64,000 bases of DNA from contig NZ_CP009501.1 in assembly GCF_000969885.1 (NCBI RefSeq), positions 2,618,908-2,682,907 on the forward strand. Reading direction: 5' to 3'. The position numbers and the translations under genes are program-made. Numbering within the stretch: the stretch's first letter is position 1; every line of letters starts with the position of its first letter. Positions 34,039 to 41,981 of this stretch are shown here, piece after piece. Source of the stretch: Methanosarcina thermophila TM-1. GTDB lineage: Archaea > Halobacteriota > Methanosarcinia > Methanosarcinales > Methanosarcinaceae. The notes under the pieces were generated by a model. The model saw only the letters and a list, made by a program, of their open reading frames with translations. It made no database searches and was not told where the DNA came from.

Positions 34039-34569
34039 ATGGATGTTTTTGAAGCAATTCACACTCGGAGAAGTATTCGAAAATACAAGGATAGACCGGT
34101 TCCCCAGGAGCTTGTTACCAAAATTCTCAGGGCTGCTATGAGTGCCCCATCCGCTGTTAATGCCCAGCCCTGGGTTTTTATAGTTATCGATGACAGGAAG
34201 CTCCTTGATGAAATCCCAACTTTCAGTCCCTATGCGGGCATGTGCAGGGAAGCCCCTCTTGCAATCCTTGTCTGCGGAGATATTACGCTCGAAAAAGCTC
34301 CTGGATACTGGGTTCAGGACTGCTCGGCAGCAACCCAGAACCTCCTGCTTGCAGCTCATGCTGCCGGTCTTGGAGCAGTCTGGACAGGGATCTACCCTAT
34401 GAAGGATCGGATTGAAGGTTTCCGGAAAGCCTTTGAACTGCCTGAACATGTAATTCCTCTGGCTCTTGTACCGATAGGTTATCCTAACCAGAGACCAGAG
34501 CATGAGGATCGGTACAGAGAGGAGAAAGTTTACCATAACAAATACGGCAGAAAAAGAATGAATTTGTAA
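34039..34569 (+). CDS. nitroreductase-family FMN oxidoreductase
   Basis: A 176-residue nitroreductase-fold protein. The FMN-binding start FEAIHTRRSIRKYKDRPV, the middle SAPSAVNAQPWVFIVI, and the C-terminal AAGLGAVWTGIYP and ALVPIGYPNQRPEHEDR are typical. Such proteins reduce flavins, quinones or nitro compounds with NAD(P)H, usually as dimers; in methanogens the real substrate is generally unknown. GGAGG lies just upstream of the ATG (AAGAAAGGAGGGGTTTGC). It sits between two Isf-type flavoproteins, which suggests a redox or stress-response cluster. Confidence 0.92.
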   Translation: MDVFEAIHTRRSIRKYKDRPVPQELVTKILRAAMSAPSAVNAQPWVFIVIDDRKLLDEIPTFSPYAGMCREAPLAILVCGDITLEKAPGYWVQDCSAATQNLLLAAHAAGLGAVWTGIYPMKDRIEGFRKAFELPEHVIPLALVPIGYPNQRPEHEDRYREEKVYHNKYGRKRMNL

Positions 34570-34786
34570 AATCAGTCGAATATAATTTTTCATATTTTTG
34601 CAGATAAATTGTAACAGGATAAAACGGTCACTCTTGGAATATTGTAAAAAAGAAGTCAAGTTAACATATATAAAAAAATGTTGTGACTTATTGATAATTT
34701 AGTGATAGCTACCTGGAAAACCGGAAAAAGCCTGAAAAGAAATATGGGTGGGAAGAAATAAATGACAGTACAGGAGGAACGAAAAA

Positions 34787-35362
34787 ATGAAAGTTGTCGC
34801 ATTTAACGGAAGCCCGAGAAAGGAAGGGAATACGGCTGCTCTTATAAAATACGTACTTGCAGAACTTGAGGGAGAAGGGATAGAGACCGAAATCATACAG
34901 GTTGGAGGAAAGCCTATTCACGGTTGCATCGCCTGTATGAAATGTTTTGAGAACGCAGACAAAAGATGCGCAATTGACAATGATATAGTCAACGAATGCA
35001 TTGAGAAAATGCTCGAAGCTGACGGGATAATTCTGGCGTCACCCACCTATTTTGCAGACCTGACTCCTGAACTTAAAGCCCTTATTGACAGAGCAGGCTT
35101 CGTTGCTAAAGCTAACAACGAGATGTTCAGGCGTAAAGTAGGAGCAGCAGTCGTTGCAGTGCGAAGGGCAGGATCGATCCACGTTTTTGATTCCATCAAC
35201 CATTTCTTTACAATCTCCCAGATGATAATCCCTGGATCAAGCTACTGGAATGTGGGGATGGGGCTTGCCGAAGGGGACGTCGAAAAAGATGAAGAAGGCA
35301 TTCGGACTATGCAAATTTTAGGTCAGAACATGGCGTGGCTTTTAAAGAAACTCAATGCGTGA
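34787..35362 (+). CDS. second Isf-type flavoprotein
   Basis: A 191-residue paralogue of the Isf-type protein upstream. The phosphate loop [14 protein letters not shown] is at residues 5-18 and the cysteine motif C-x2-C-x2-C-x6-C ([15 protein letters not shown]) at about 47-61; the last spacing is two residues longer than in the first copy but within the range known for the family. [19 protein letters not shown] follows. A TATA-like ACATATATAAAA near 34664 suggests a separate promoter, and AGGAGG lies upstream of the ATG. The FdhD-like gene is convergent and abuts its stop codon. Confidence 0.88.
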   Translation: MKVVAFNGSPRKEGNTAALIKYVLAELEGEGIETEIIQVGGKPIHGCIACMKCFENADKRCAIDNDIVNECIEKMLEADGIILASPTYFADLTPELKALIDRAGFVAKANNEMFRRKVGAAVVAVRRAGSIHVFDSINHFFTISQMIIPGSSYWNVGMGLAEGDVEKDEEGIRTMQILGQNMAWLLKKLNA

Positions 35363-36130
35363 TCACAAGCTTTTTGAAAATGGTTGGAGTTTGACCCGCC
35401 ATTCGTTGGAAAAAATAAGCATTGATTCTTTTCTTAGCTGACCTACAAGGCATATGTTTGTTTTTTTTGCGGCTTCGACGCCTGAGTCGAAGGGCATGGC
35501 TTTGGTTGCGATAAGGGGAATTCCTGCCCTTGCGGCTTTTGTGACCATATAAGCAGGCTGCCTGCCCGTGGAAAGCAGATAATGCTGCGAAAGGTCAAAA
35601 CCCCTGAGAAAGGCGGCTCCTACTGCTTTATCTAGGGCATTATGCCTTCCTACATCAACAATCTGGATTGCGAGCTTTCCTTTTCTGTCGATCAGGGCTG
35701 CCAGATGGGTTCCTCTAGTAAGTCTATAGATAGCGGATTCAAGGTGCTCTGTGCCTGCAAAAAGGGCTTCTGGGTCAAAGACAGAGTCCGATTCGACAAT
35801 GGTTTCTTTGCTAACCTGTACTTTTTTTCTGGCTTCTCCGGCTGCTTCGGTACTGGGGGTCTGTTTTTCCTTCCGGGTGAGGATACGAACCTCACTTCCT
35901 TCCACCTCAATATTTTCAATTTCCCTGAAACTGAGAATTCCTTCTGTAATCAGGTGCCCAACTGCAAGCTCTTTTAGTTCGAGTGGGGAGGCAAAAAGGG
36001 TTGTAAAAAGATTACCATCAAGAATGATCTTAACGGCGCATTCCCTGGCAAGCAGTACTTCCGAATTTTCAACCCTGCCGTCGGAATGAACTCTTTTCGC
36101 AGGGTAAGAAATTGTGTATTTTTCAGGCAT
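35363..36130 (-). CDS. FdhD-family protein lacking the CxxC motif
   Basis: A 255-residue FdhD/NarQ-family protein. In bacteria FdhD passes sulfur from IscS to the molybdenum or tungsten cofactor of formate dehydrogenase. The family core is recognisable: SPLELKELAVGHLITEGIL, VDVGRHNALDKAVGAAFLRG, LLSTGRQPAYMVTKAARAGI and SGVEAAKKTNICLVG. The loop that normally carries the sulfur-transferring CxxC (around residues 110-125) reads EARKKVQVSKETIV and has no cysteine. It may act as a cofactor chaperone by another mechanism, perhaps for formylmethanofuran dehydrogenase. It abuts the Isf-type gene tail to tail. Confidence 0.85.
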   Translation of the reverse strand: MPEKYTISYPAKRVHSDGRVENSEVLLARECAVKIILDGNLFTTLFASPLELKELAVGHLITEGILSFREIENIEVEGSEVRILTRKEKQTPSTEAAGEARKKVQVSKETIVESDSVFDPEALFAGTEHLESAIYRLTRGTHLAALIDRKGKLAIQIVDVGRHNALDKAVGAAFLRGFDLSQHYLLSTGRQPAYMVTKAARAGIPLIATKAMPFDSGVEAAKKTNICLVGQLRKESMLIFSNEWRVKLQPFSKSL

Positions 36131-36216
36131 GTTTATCTATTTTTTTCCAGCTTATCCGAGTTTTCGGTGCAAACGGGTATGGGACTTATACGCCTTATAT
36201 ACCTTTTTCTTTTCCG

Positions 36217-36576
36217 TCAGTTAGGGCGGACTGCAAGATAGTTGATGTTTATATACTTCTTATCCCCATTTTGCTTGTCAATATTTAAATAAAATTTTAG
36301 ATCTGAAGGATCATTTATTGATGTTTCATTGATATCTTGTTTATATAAATACCACTTTTTCCCACTCCCATCGCTTTGATGTAACGTTCTATCAAGTTCA
36401 TTGCCTGCTAAAGTAATGTAATAATTACTATTAAGATTACACTGGTACACCATTAAGATTGTAACTGAATTGGGTTGAGATTCAAACTCTGTAAAACTAT
36501 TAAACCCAAATGTCGATTCTAGCTGATTATTTAAATCATGCTCAAATGCATTATTGCTTGAGTAATCCTTTAACAT
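36217..36576 (-). CDS. small protein of the pilin-like operon
   Basis: A 119-residue protein, last gene of a four-gene minus-strand set, 17 bases after the stop of the preceding pilin-like gene. It has no signal peptide or TM. The C-terminal KKYININYLAVRPN resembles the end of the first gene of the operon (FSVDYVGIHIE), where it closes a beta-sandwich, so this may be a detached C-terminal domain of a surface protein. An AGGAG lies two bases before the ATG, which is unusually close. No family recognised; a remnant of a longer gene is possible. Confidence 0.6.
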   Translation of the reverse strand: MLKDYSSNNAFEHDLNNQLESTFGFNSFTEFESQPNSVTILMVYQCNLNSNYYITLAGNELDRTLHQSDGSGKKWYLYKQDINETSINDPSDLKFYLNIDKQNGDKKYININYLAVRPN

Positions 36577-36593
36577 TGCTCCTGTGCTCTGTG

Positions 36594-37748
36594 TTAAAAA
36601 ATCACTTTCTGGATCATAGTCCTCAGCTTAGATAGATCTACATTGGTACCGGAAACGGTTTCAAAACAATACCACTGGTTTAATTTCATTGTATTTTCAT
36701 TTTCTGATGTATCCTCTTCACTTTCAGATGTGTCATCACCTTCTCCAGACTCTTGAGAACCGAAATCTTCACTGCTCAAGCTGCTTCCAACTCTCAGAGC
36801 TGCCTCGATAACAGATTCATTTATACAGAGTCTATCGAGATTTTTGTTATCGGTGTGTATAAATTTAAAATATACACAATCGGGGTTTCGTTTTTCAATT
36901 TCATAGTCCCTGCCATACTCAAGTCCTGCGTTTTTTGCAGTTTCGCTGAGATAAGAGGTCCAGGCATCGGGATATTTTGTGGCAATTGTCAAACTAAAGG
37001 CTTTGAGATTCGTGTTTTCATTTTCACTGCTATCGTATACTTGCTTGCTACTCAGTCCCGTTAATTCAAGGGGAGTAATGGTATTTGAGGAAACAGAATC
37101 GACTTTACCTGAAAGCTGAATTGCACGAATATTGACGGTATAACTATTACTGCCTTTTATTGTTTCATTTATAGTGAATACCGGCGGCTGTCTCATTACA
37201 GAACCTGTACCATCTGAAAGAATCAGGGCTCCGTTTTCATACCTGAAAAACTGGTCAGGATACTGCTTATTCTGCAAATAGCAGGTAATTCCACCGCAGC
37301 TGAAGTTATAAAATTTCATTACCTCATTAGCGGAATTGTACAGGGTTATACTCATTACACACCTTTCTTTATTTACCTCAAGTTTGCCATCTGACCTCGA
37401 AGGCTCGAAAACAGGGATATCCCCTTTCCCCATACGGAAAGGCACAGTTATTGAGAAATCGTTTGCAGGATAGCTGTCTGATTCCATAAGCCTGGAAAGC
37501 ATATCGATCCTTATTTTTAATTCCTGAAAGTCATTCCAAATCTCATACATATGATCCTGCTCTGCTTCATATTTCCATTCAGGAACATATTCAAGCCTGA
37601 CTACTGAAACCATTGCAAATATGAGCCCTAAAAGCAGTACTGCCAGGATAATTGTTGCAGCAGCTGACTCAGACTTTGAAAAGCGGGAGAACATCCCCTG
37701 ATTGGTTTCTCTGGTCTCTTTTCCTATAAAGGAGGCATTCGGAATCAT
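36594..37748 (-). CDS. pilin-like surface protein, paralogue B
   Basis: A 384-residue protein with a short basic N-terminus and one hydrophobic helix at about 30-50 (AAATIILAVLLLGLIFAMVS) preceded by SKSES, resembling a class III prepilin signal. Shared with the next gene upstream are VPEWK..AE..HM, the MM/ML-rich helix after it, the TVPF(H/R)MG.G(E/D)IP motif and a central 'F.YE.GALIL..G..SVM' block. The C-terminus is acidic (SGEGDDTSESEEDTSENEN). It is probably exported and assembled with, or anchored like, pilins. No enzymatic motif is visible. Confidence 0.75.
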   Translation of the reverse strand: MIPNASFIGKETRETNQGMFSRFSKSESAAATIILAVLLLGLIFAMVSVVRLEYVPEWKYEAEQDHMYEIWNDFQELKIRIDMLSRLMESDSYPANDFSITVPFRMGKGDIPVFEPSRSDGKLEVNKERCVMSITLYNSANEVMKFYNFSCGGITCYLQNKQYPDQFFRYENGALILSDGTGSVMRQPPVFTINETIKGSNSYTVNIRAIQLSGKVDSVSSNTITPLELTGLSSKQVYDSSENENTNLKAFSLTIATKYPDAWTSYLSETAKNAGLEYGRDYEIEKRNPDCVYFKFIHTDNKNLDRLCINESVIEAALRVGSSLSSEDFGSQESGEGDDTSESEEDTSENENTMKLNQWYCFETVSGTNVDLSKLRTMIQKVIF

Positions 37749-37815
37749 TATCGAACCTTTTTATCTGATTTACTACTCTATCCTTAGATTTCCCTTGTCT
37801 TCTCATTTGTCCATT

Positions 37816-38844
37816 TTAACGCAAGCCAATTCCAGGTTCAGCTTTAATTACAGTTTCACTCAGGCGCACCCTGTTCAAGCGCGTTGAGCTTGATTCTGAA
37901 GGTGGTTTTGAAGGGAATGTCAAGCTTACGAAATTCTCGCCATTCTTTTCAGATAATGTTAGGCAATAATCCTCTGATTCTATATCTGCATCGTCGAGCA
38001 AACCTTTAAAATATTGTTCCCAGGCTTCGGGATGAGTTGTGCTGATAGTCAGCACGAATTGGTTTACATCTCCAACCTTATCGCTGTCGTAGAGGGATCT
38101 GTAATCGAGACCTGTAAGGCGTAGAGAACATTCCTTGTTTGAGGAAATTACCTGGGGAGGGACGTAAGGCTTCTGAAATATTCTTATAGCATTTATTGAA
38201 ACGTCATACTCATTGGTTGGGGTTCTCGAAAATCGTATAGAAGGGTAGAGCGTCATAACTGACTGCTTTCCCTGATCAAGGATCAAGGCTCCACATTCAT
38301 AACTGAAATTCTGATTAACGTAATATCTGTTTTGAGAATTGTAAGTGATGGTGCCACAATTAAGAGATTTGATATATGCTTCAGTGCCTGAAGGTTCTTT
38401 TACTACTATACCCATTGTGCAGCTGTCTTTGTTTACAGCAAGACTTCCGCTAGATTTTATGGGACCTACAAATGGGATCTCTCCCCCACCCATATGGAAA
38501 GGTACAGTCATAATAGGCTGAAGAGCAGAGGAGCCCGGATTCGAAGAACTAATATATGAGGAATCTGGATTTAAAGCCAGGACGACTGTCATCATATCGA
38601 TTTTCGATTTGAGGTCTGCCATGTCCTCGTATACATTGTTCATATGAGAGTACTCAGCATCATTTTTCCACTCCGGGACGTACCCTATTCGTATAATGGC
38701 GAATACTGAAAATATAATCCCCAGAAGTAATACTACCCCAATAACAGTTGATGTTGCAGTTTCTGAATGGGAAAAAGACTTCTTTTCGGGTTTTTCCTTA
38801 CTTCGATTATTTTTCTTCACCTTTTGTCCCCCTTGCTTCAGCAT
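37816..38844 (-). CDS. pilin-like surface protein, paralogue A
   Basis: A 342-residue protein with 25 basic residues' worth of N-terminal tail (KKNNRSKEKPEKK), then SETATSTVIGVVLLLGIIFSVFAII, a prepilin-like TM. It is clearly homologous to the 384-residue protein that follows 67 bases downstream: both share VPEWK, TVPF, a block ending GALIL.., and a conserved CTMGI/CVMSI strand. The duplication is old, as identity is low outside these blocks. It starts 16 bases after the end of the upstream gene, so all four genes are one operon. A minor pilin or pilus-associated role is inferred. Confidence 0.75.
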   Translation of the reverse strand: MLKQGGQKVKKNNRSKEKPEKKSFSHSETATSTVIGVVLLLGIIFSVFAIIRIGYVPEWKNDAEYSHMNNVYEDMADLKSKIDMMTVVLALNPDSSYISSSNPGSSALQPIMTVPFHMGGGEIPFVGPIKSSGSLAVNKDSCTMGIVVKEPSGTEAYIKSLNCGTITYNSQNRYYVNQNFSYECGALILDQGKQSVMTLYPSIRFSRTPTNEYDVSINAIRIFQKPYVPPQVISSNKECSLRLTGLDYRSLYDSDKVGDVNQFVLTISTTHPEAWEQYFKGLLDDADIESEDYCLTLSEKNGENFVSLTFPSKPPSESSSTRLNRVRLSETVIKAEPGIGLR

Positions 38845-38860
38845 CCAGGCCTGTAATGAG

Positions 38861-39865
38861 TTACTCTATATGGATTCCTACGTAATCAACCGAGAACTCT
38901 TTTCCACTTTCTGCAGCTGCATTTCCACGAACTGAAAACCTGACCATAAGTTTCTCAAGTTCGTCGGTATTTTTTATGTAAGCTATATTTTTAGTCGGGT
39001 CATAGAGAGTATAAATTTTGTTCTCTGCTTCACAAACCTCAAAATTATGATGTTCTTTCAGGTTACCTTCTTTCTTGGAAGCTATTTGTTGCCAGTTATA
39101 TCCGTCAGTAGATATTTCCAGTTTTAAATCTTCAAAGCTGCTTACTTCCAGTTTTAAATCTTCAAAGCTGCTGTCCCCTGTCTCGTAGATTATTTTTAAC
39201 TGAATTTTCGAAAAATTTGGAATCCCCATCTCATCCGCATCTACCCCAAATGAATAAGTTTGAGAAGTCCATCCTGAGTCTGTAACCGCAGTGCTTATAG
39301 AATGTCCATCAATTTCGCTAACAAGCTCCATGGATGACCAGCCTGAGGTACTGTCATACACACTTCCATATGGATAAGGAGTTATCCAGTCTGGGATTTT
39401 TCCCGGGACTCGCTGGAGCGCTGTTCGCTGGAGCACCTGCTGGGAGGGCGTGTGCACAAGAAGCATGTCTATATAGACCCCTCTCTTGATGTTTTCATCA
39501 TTAATCACTATGCAGTCCCCGAGCGTGAAAATATCATCGGGTTCATTTCCCTCTGGATCTTCAAAGTCGGACTTGCTGAATTCATACTGCTGCCCGTCAG
39601 CAACCACGATTATCTTGATCTCATCAAGATCAATAGCTTCTCCTCCGCAGTGTGTGATGTATAGTTTATTGTTACCCGTATCGATTTCCTCGAGCAGATC
39701 CGTTCTTGGAGTATGTGGGGGGTCTACAGCTCCCCCGTCAGAAAACACAGTCAGGGCTATTGTGGAAAAGGATAGAACGATTATACCTATCATAAGCAGT
39801 TGCCCATACACTTCTGAAACTGCCTGGCAGTTCTTGCCAATTGCCCTGCATTTTTTACCCTCCAC
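38861..39865 (-). CDS. pilin-N-terminus surface protein with beta-sandwich domain
   Basis: About 334 residues from GTG 39865, chosen because AAGGTGAT lies 7-14 bases upstream; the ATG at 39889 would place the Shine-Dalgarno inside the gene. The N-terminus GKKCRAIGKNCQAVSEVYGQ followed by LLMIGIIVLSFSTIALTVF is an archaeal prepilin signal. A central THCGGEAIDLDEIKIIV block is related to IEHLGGDPINF of the two type IV pilins nearby. The C-terminal half resembles a carbohydrate-binding-type sandwich (DGYNWQQIASKKEG, YIKNTDELEKLMVRF). A 10-residue direct repeat, LEVSSFEDLK/LEISTDGYN region, comes from a short DNA duplication near 39120-39165. First gene of the operon. Confidence 0.78.
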   Translation of the reverse strand: MEGKKCRAIGKNCQAVSEVYGQLLMIGIIVLSFSTIALTVFSDGGAVDPPHTPRTDLLEEIDTGNNKLYITHCGGEAIDLDEIKIIVVADGQQYEFSKSDFEDPEGNEPDDIFTLGDCIVINDENIKRGVYIDMLLVHTPSQQVLQRTALQRVPGKIPDWITPYPYGSVYDSTSGWSSMELVSEIDGHSISTAVTDSGWTSQTYSFGVDADEMGIPNFSKIQLKIIYETGDSSFEDLKLEVSSFEDLKLEISTDGYNWQQIASKKEGNLKEHHNFEVCEAENKIYTLYDPTKNIAYIKNTDELEKLMVRFSVRGNAAAESGKEFSVDYVGIHIE

Positions 39866-40029
39866 TATGAGATCACCTTCTAAATTCAAGAATAACTTCT
39901 CAAAATGTTTCTAATAGATTATTAACCTGACTGTTAGAAAATTTTCTATACAATTCAAGTGCAAATAAATTTTTTGATTGAAAAAGGAGTAAGTTAACAG
40001 AAATTACCTTTCAGTACTTAATAAGAAAA

Positions 40030-40037
40030 TTTATATA
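40030..40037 (+). promoter_or_regulatory. TATA box of the first type IV pilin gene
   Basis: TTTATATA preceded by AGAAAA, 130 bases before the ATG, leaving a leader of roughly 100 bases. The second pilin gene has the same box at the same distance. Confidence 0.65.
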
Positions 40038-40103
40038 GATAGTGAGAATAAGAATATTTGAAGTTACAAAATTTGAAAAAAGTTCAATTACATTTCAAGT
40101 TTT

Positions 40104-40153
40104 AAAAGTATCCGGCAGGTTTTCCTGTCCGAATAACTTTAACCAGGAGGGAG
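40104..40153 (+). promoter_or_regulatory. 5' leader stem-loop and strong ribosome site, pilin 1
   Basis: AAAAGTATCCGGCAGG and CCTGTCCGAATAACTTT form a stem around TTTT (CAGG with CCTG, CGG with CCG), followed by AGGAGGGAG seven bases before the ATG. The element recurs upstream of the second pilin gene. Confidence 0.6.
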
Positions 40154-40159
40154 AAACAT

Positions 40160-40645
40160 ATGGATTTCAAGAAATTGTTTATGAATAACAAAGCAGTTTC
40201 CCCTGTTATTGGCGTCATCCTGATGGTTGCAATAACCGTCATCCTTGCCGCCGCTATAGGATCTTCAGTGTTTGGACAGGGAACTGCACAACCCGCACCG
40301 CAGGCGAACCTCAATATTGAAGCAGATGGCATTACTGATGGACTTGCAACTATAAAAATTGAGCATCTTGGCGGAGACCCGATTAATTTTAGTAAATCAA
40401 AAGTTGTAGCATCTGTTAATGGTGGGAACTCTCAAACGGTTGCAGCTGATCTTGGCACAATTAGTATCGGTGATATCAAGAAACTTGCACTGAGAAATGC
40501 TGAATCAACTGCTGATCCAAAAGCGCCGATTGTAGATAACTCTGTTAATCCTGCTGATGCTGTGGCTTATGGTGATATTATCAATATCAAAGTTATTGAT
40601 GAGGCAACTAACCAGCTAATTTGTGATAGAGACATAAGATTCTAA
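40160..40645 (+). CDS. archaeal type IV pilin 1
   Basis: A 161-residue pilin with the archaeal type IV pilin N-terminal domain. A short basic leader (MDFKKLFMNNK) is followed by AVSPVIGVILMVAITVILAAAIG, the class III prepilin-peptidase site and the filament-forming helix. The remaining ~120 residues form the exposed beta domain, with IEHLGGDPINFSKSK and a C-terminal INIKVIDEATNQLICDRDIRF. It is a likely major subunit of an adhesive pilus or fibre. The second pilin downstream is nearly identical over the first 45 residues but diverges in the exposed part. No assembly ATPase or prepilin peptidase is in the window. Confidence 0.93.
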   Translation: MDFKKLFMNNKAVSPVIGVILMVAITVILAAAIGSSVFGQGTAQPAPQANLNIEADGITDGLATIKIEHLGGDPINFSKSKVVASVNGGNSQTVAADLGTISIGDIKKLALRNAESTADPKAPIVDNSVNPADAVAYGDIINIKVIDEATNQLICDRDIRF

Positions 40646-40652
40646 AATTTAG

Positions 40653-40680
40653 GCACCTGACATGGTGCTTTTTTTCTTTC
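40653..40680 (+). terminator. terminator after pilin 1
   Basis: GCACC at 40653-40657 pairs with GGTGC at 40664-40668, followed by T7 and more pyrimidines. Confidence 0.8.
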
Positions 40681-40856
40681 TTTATTCAACTTGTCTTCTT
40701 CCGGATTTACTTCATTGTCTCCATAAATATTTTTTAGAGCAGTTTCTAATTTTCGAAGGCTTATGAAGCCATCAACAATCAGGTTTCTGTCTATACCATG
40801 TCCTCTAAGAAGGTTTACTGAGAATTAAAATTATCTTAGAATACATCTTAAAAAAA

Positions 40857-40864
40857 TTTATATA
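40857..40864 (+). promoter_or_regulatory. TATA box of the second type IV pilin gene
   Basis: TTTATATA, preceded by AAAAAA, exactly 130 bases upstream of the ATG as in pilin 1. Confidence 0.65.
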
Positions 40865-40930
40865 GCAAAGAGGAATAAGATGGTATGAAGTTAAAAAATT
40901 GAGGGTTGCTTAACTATCATTTAAAGTGTT

Positions 40931-40980
40931 AAAAGTATCCGGCAGGCTTTCTTGCCCGAATACTTTTAGCCCGGAGGGAG
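40931..40980 (+). promoter_or_regulatory. 5' leader stem-loop and strong ribosome site, pilin 2
   Basis: AAAAGTAT (40931-40938) pairs perfectly with ATACTTTT (40960-40967), with an inner CGGCAGG/CTTGCCCG stem that differs from the pilin 1 copy by changes that keep pairing. GGAGGGAG follows, six bases before the ATG. Confidence 0.65.
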
Positions 40981-40986
40981 TAACAT

Positions 40987-41496
40987 ATGGATTTCAAGAA
41001 ATTGTTTATGAACGATAAAGCAGTTTCCCCGGTTATCGGCGTCATCCTGATGGTCGCAATAACTGTCATCCTTGCCGCCGCTATAGGGTCTTCTGTATTT
41101 GGACAGGGAACTGCACAGTCCGCACCGCAAGCAAATCTCGACATTCGAGCAGGTGATATCTACGTTAATGGTGGTAATGGGGCAGATACAGCAGCAAGTG
41201 TAAAAATCGAACACCTTGGTGGAGACTCGATTAACTTCGAAACCGCTGGAACCACAAAAATTATGGTATCTGTTGATGGTGATAACTCTAAAACACTTGA
41301 TTCCAGTTCCATTAAGAAAGATCTTGGCGTTTTAAGTGTTGGTGATGTCAAGACCCTTAGATTAATTGAAGAGGACAATGATGCGGGTAAAGATGGACCT
41401 TATATCGAGGATGTTGTACGCGGTAGCATTGTCAATATAAAAATTATCGATCTAAAAACTAATCAGCTTATTTGCGACAAGACTGTACGGTTCTAA
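40987..41496 (+). CDS. archaeal type IV pilin 2
   Basis: A 169-residue paralogue of pilin 1. The N-terminal signal and helix (MDFKKLFMNDK, then AVSPVIGVILMVAITVILAA) are almost unchanged. The exposed domain keeps IEHLGGDSINFETA and the terminal strand VNIKIIDLKTNQLICDKTVRF but has a different middle, including extra residues around YVNGGNGADTAAS. Conserved assembly helix with divergent surface is expected for alternative pilus subunits. It has its own TATA box, leader and terminator, so it is a separately controlled copy. Confidence 0.93.
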   Translation: MDFKKLFMNDKAVSPVIGVILMVAITVILAAAIGSSVFGQGTAQSAPQANLDIRAGDIYVNGGNGADTAASVKIEHLGGDSINFETAGTTKIMVSVDGDNSKTLDSSSIKKDLGVLSVGDVKTLRLIEEDNDAGKDGPYIEDVVRGSIVNIKIIDLKTNQLICDKTVRF

Positions 41497-41507
41497 GTAA
41501 GGAAACA

Positions 41508-41535
41508 AGCACCTTTTATGGTGCTTATTTTCTAT
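41508..41535 (+). terminator. terminator after pilin 2
   Basis: AGCACC at 41508-41513 pairs with GGTGCT at 41520-41525, followed by TATTTTCTATTTC. The stem is the same GCACC/GGTGC as after pilin 1. Confidence 0.75.
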
Positions 41536-41981
41536 TTCTTCCATTCAATCGATTTTAACTGGAATTTTCTCGCTGTCTCTTGAGCAAGTACTTTTTACAG
41601 AACTACTTATACCTCTCGAAAGTTTAAATGTAACTTTTTGAAAATCGATTTTTCACTTATACTAAGTCTGCTGAAAAAAGAATTCAGCCAGATAATGCTA
41701 AAAAGTCATTTATTAAAAAATTAACAGTTCGAAAAGGAATTTATTAAATCAATGTAGTGGAGTTCTCTTAAATCTACTATTTAATCAAGAACTATTTTTT
41801 CATTTTTCTACTAATTAAACCAGAAATATGAGGTGTTCTATCTAAAAGTACTGTTCTCTAAGCTGTACTTTTAGCGGGGATAATTTAAACTACGGGATTA
41901 AGGAAAGAAAGGAATTACAAGCCTTCTCGGAATAAGGGGATGAAGAAGGGATTAATAAAGTAATTTTAAAAATAGCACAAT
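41536..41981. other. 446-bp AT-rich intergenic region
   Basis: No gene or clear structure is visible. A palindromic-looking AAAAGTAC/GTACTTTT pair occurs at about 41845-41875 (AAAAGTACTG and TGTACTTTT), possibly a weak hairpin. Confidence 0.45.

Larger units (their letters stand above)
40681..40986. other. intergenic region between the pilin genes
   Basis: The stretch holds no gene. Its second half is the promoter and leader of pilin 2; the first half (40690-40830) shows nothing recognisable. Confidence 0.5.

Noticed and set aside
33988-34659. 223-residue minus-strand frame
   Set aside because: Antisense to the nitroreductase gene; no domain pattern.
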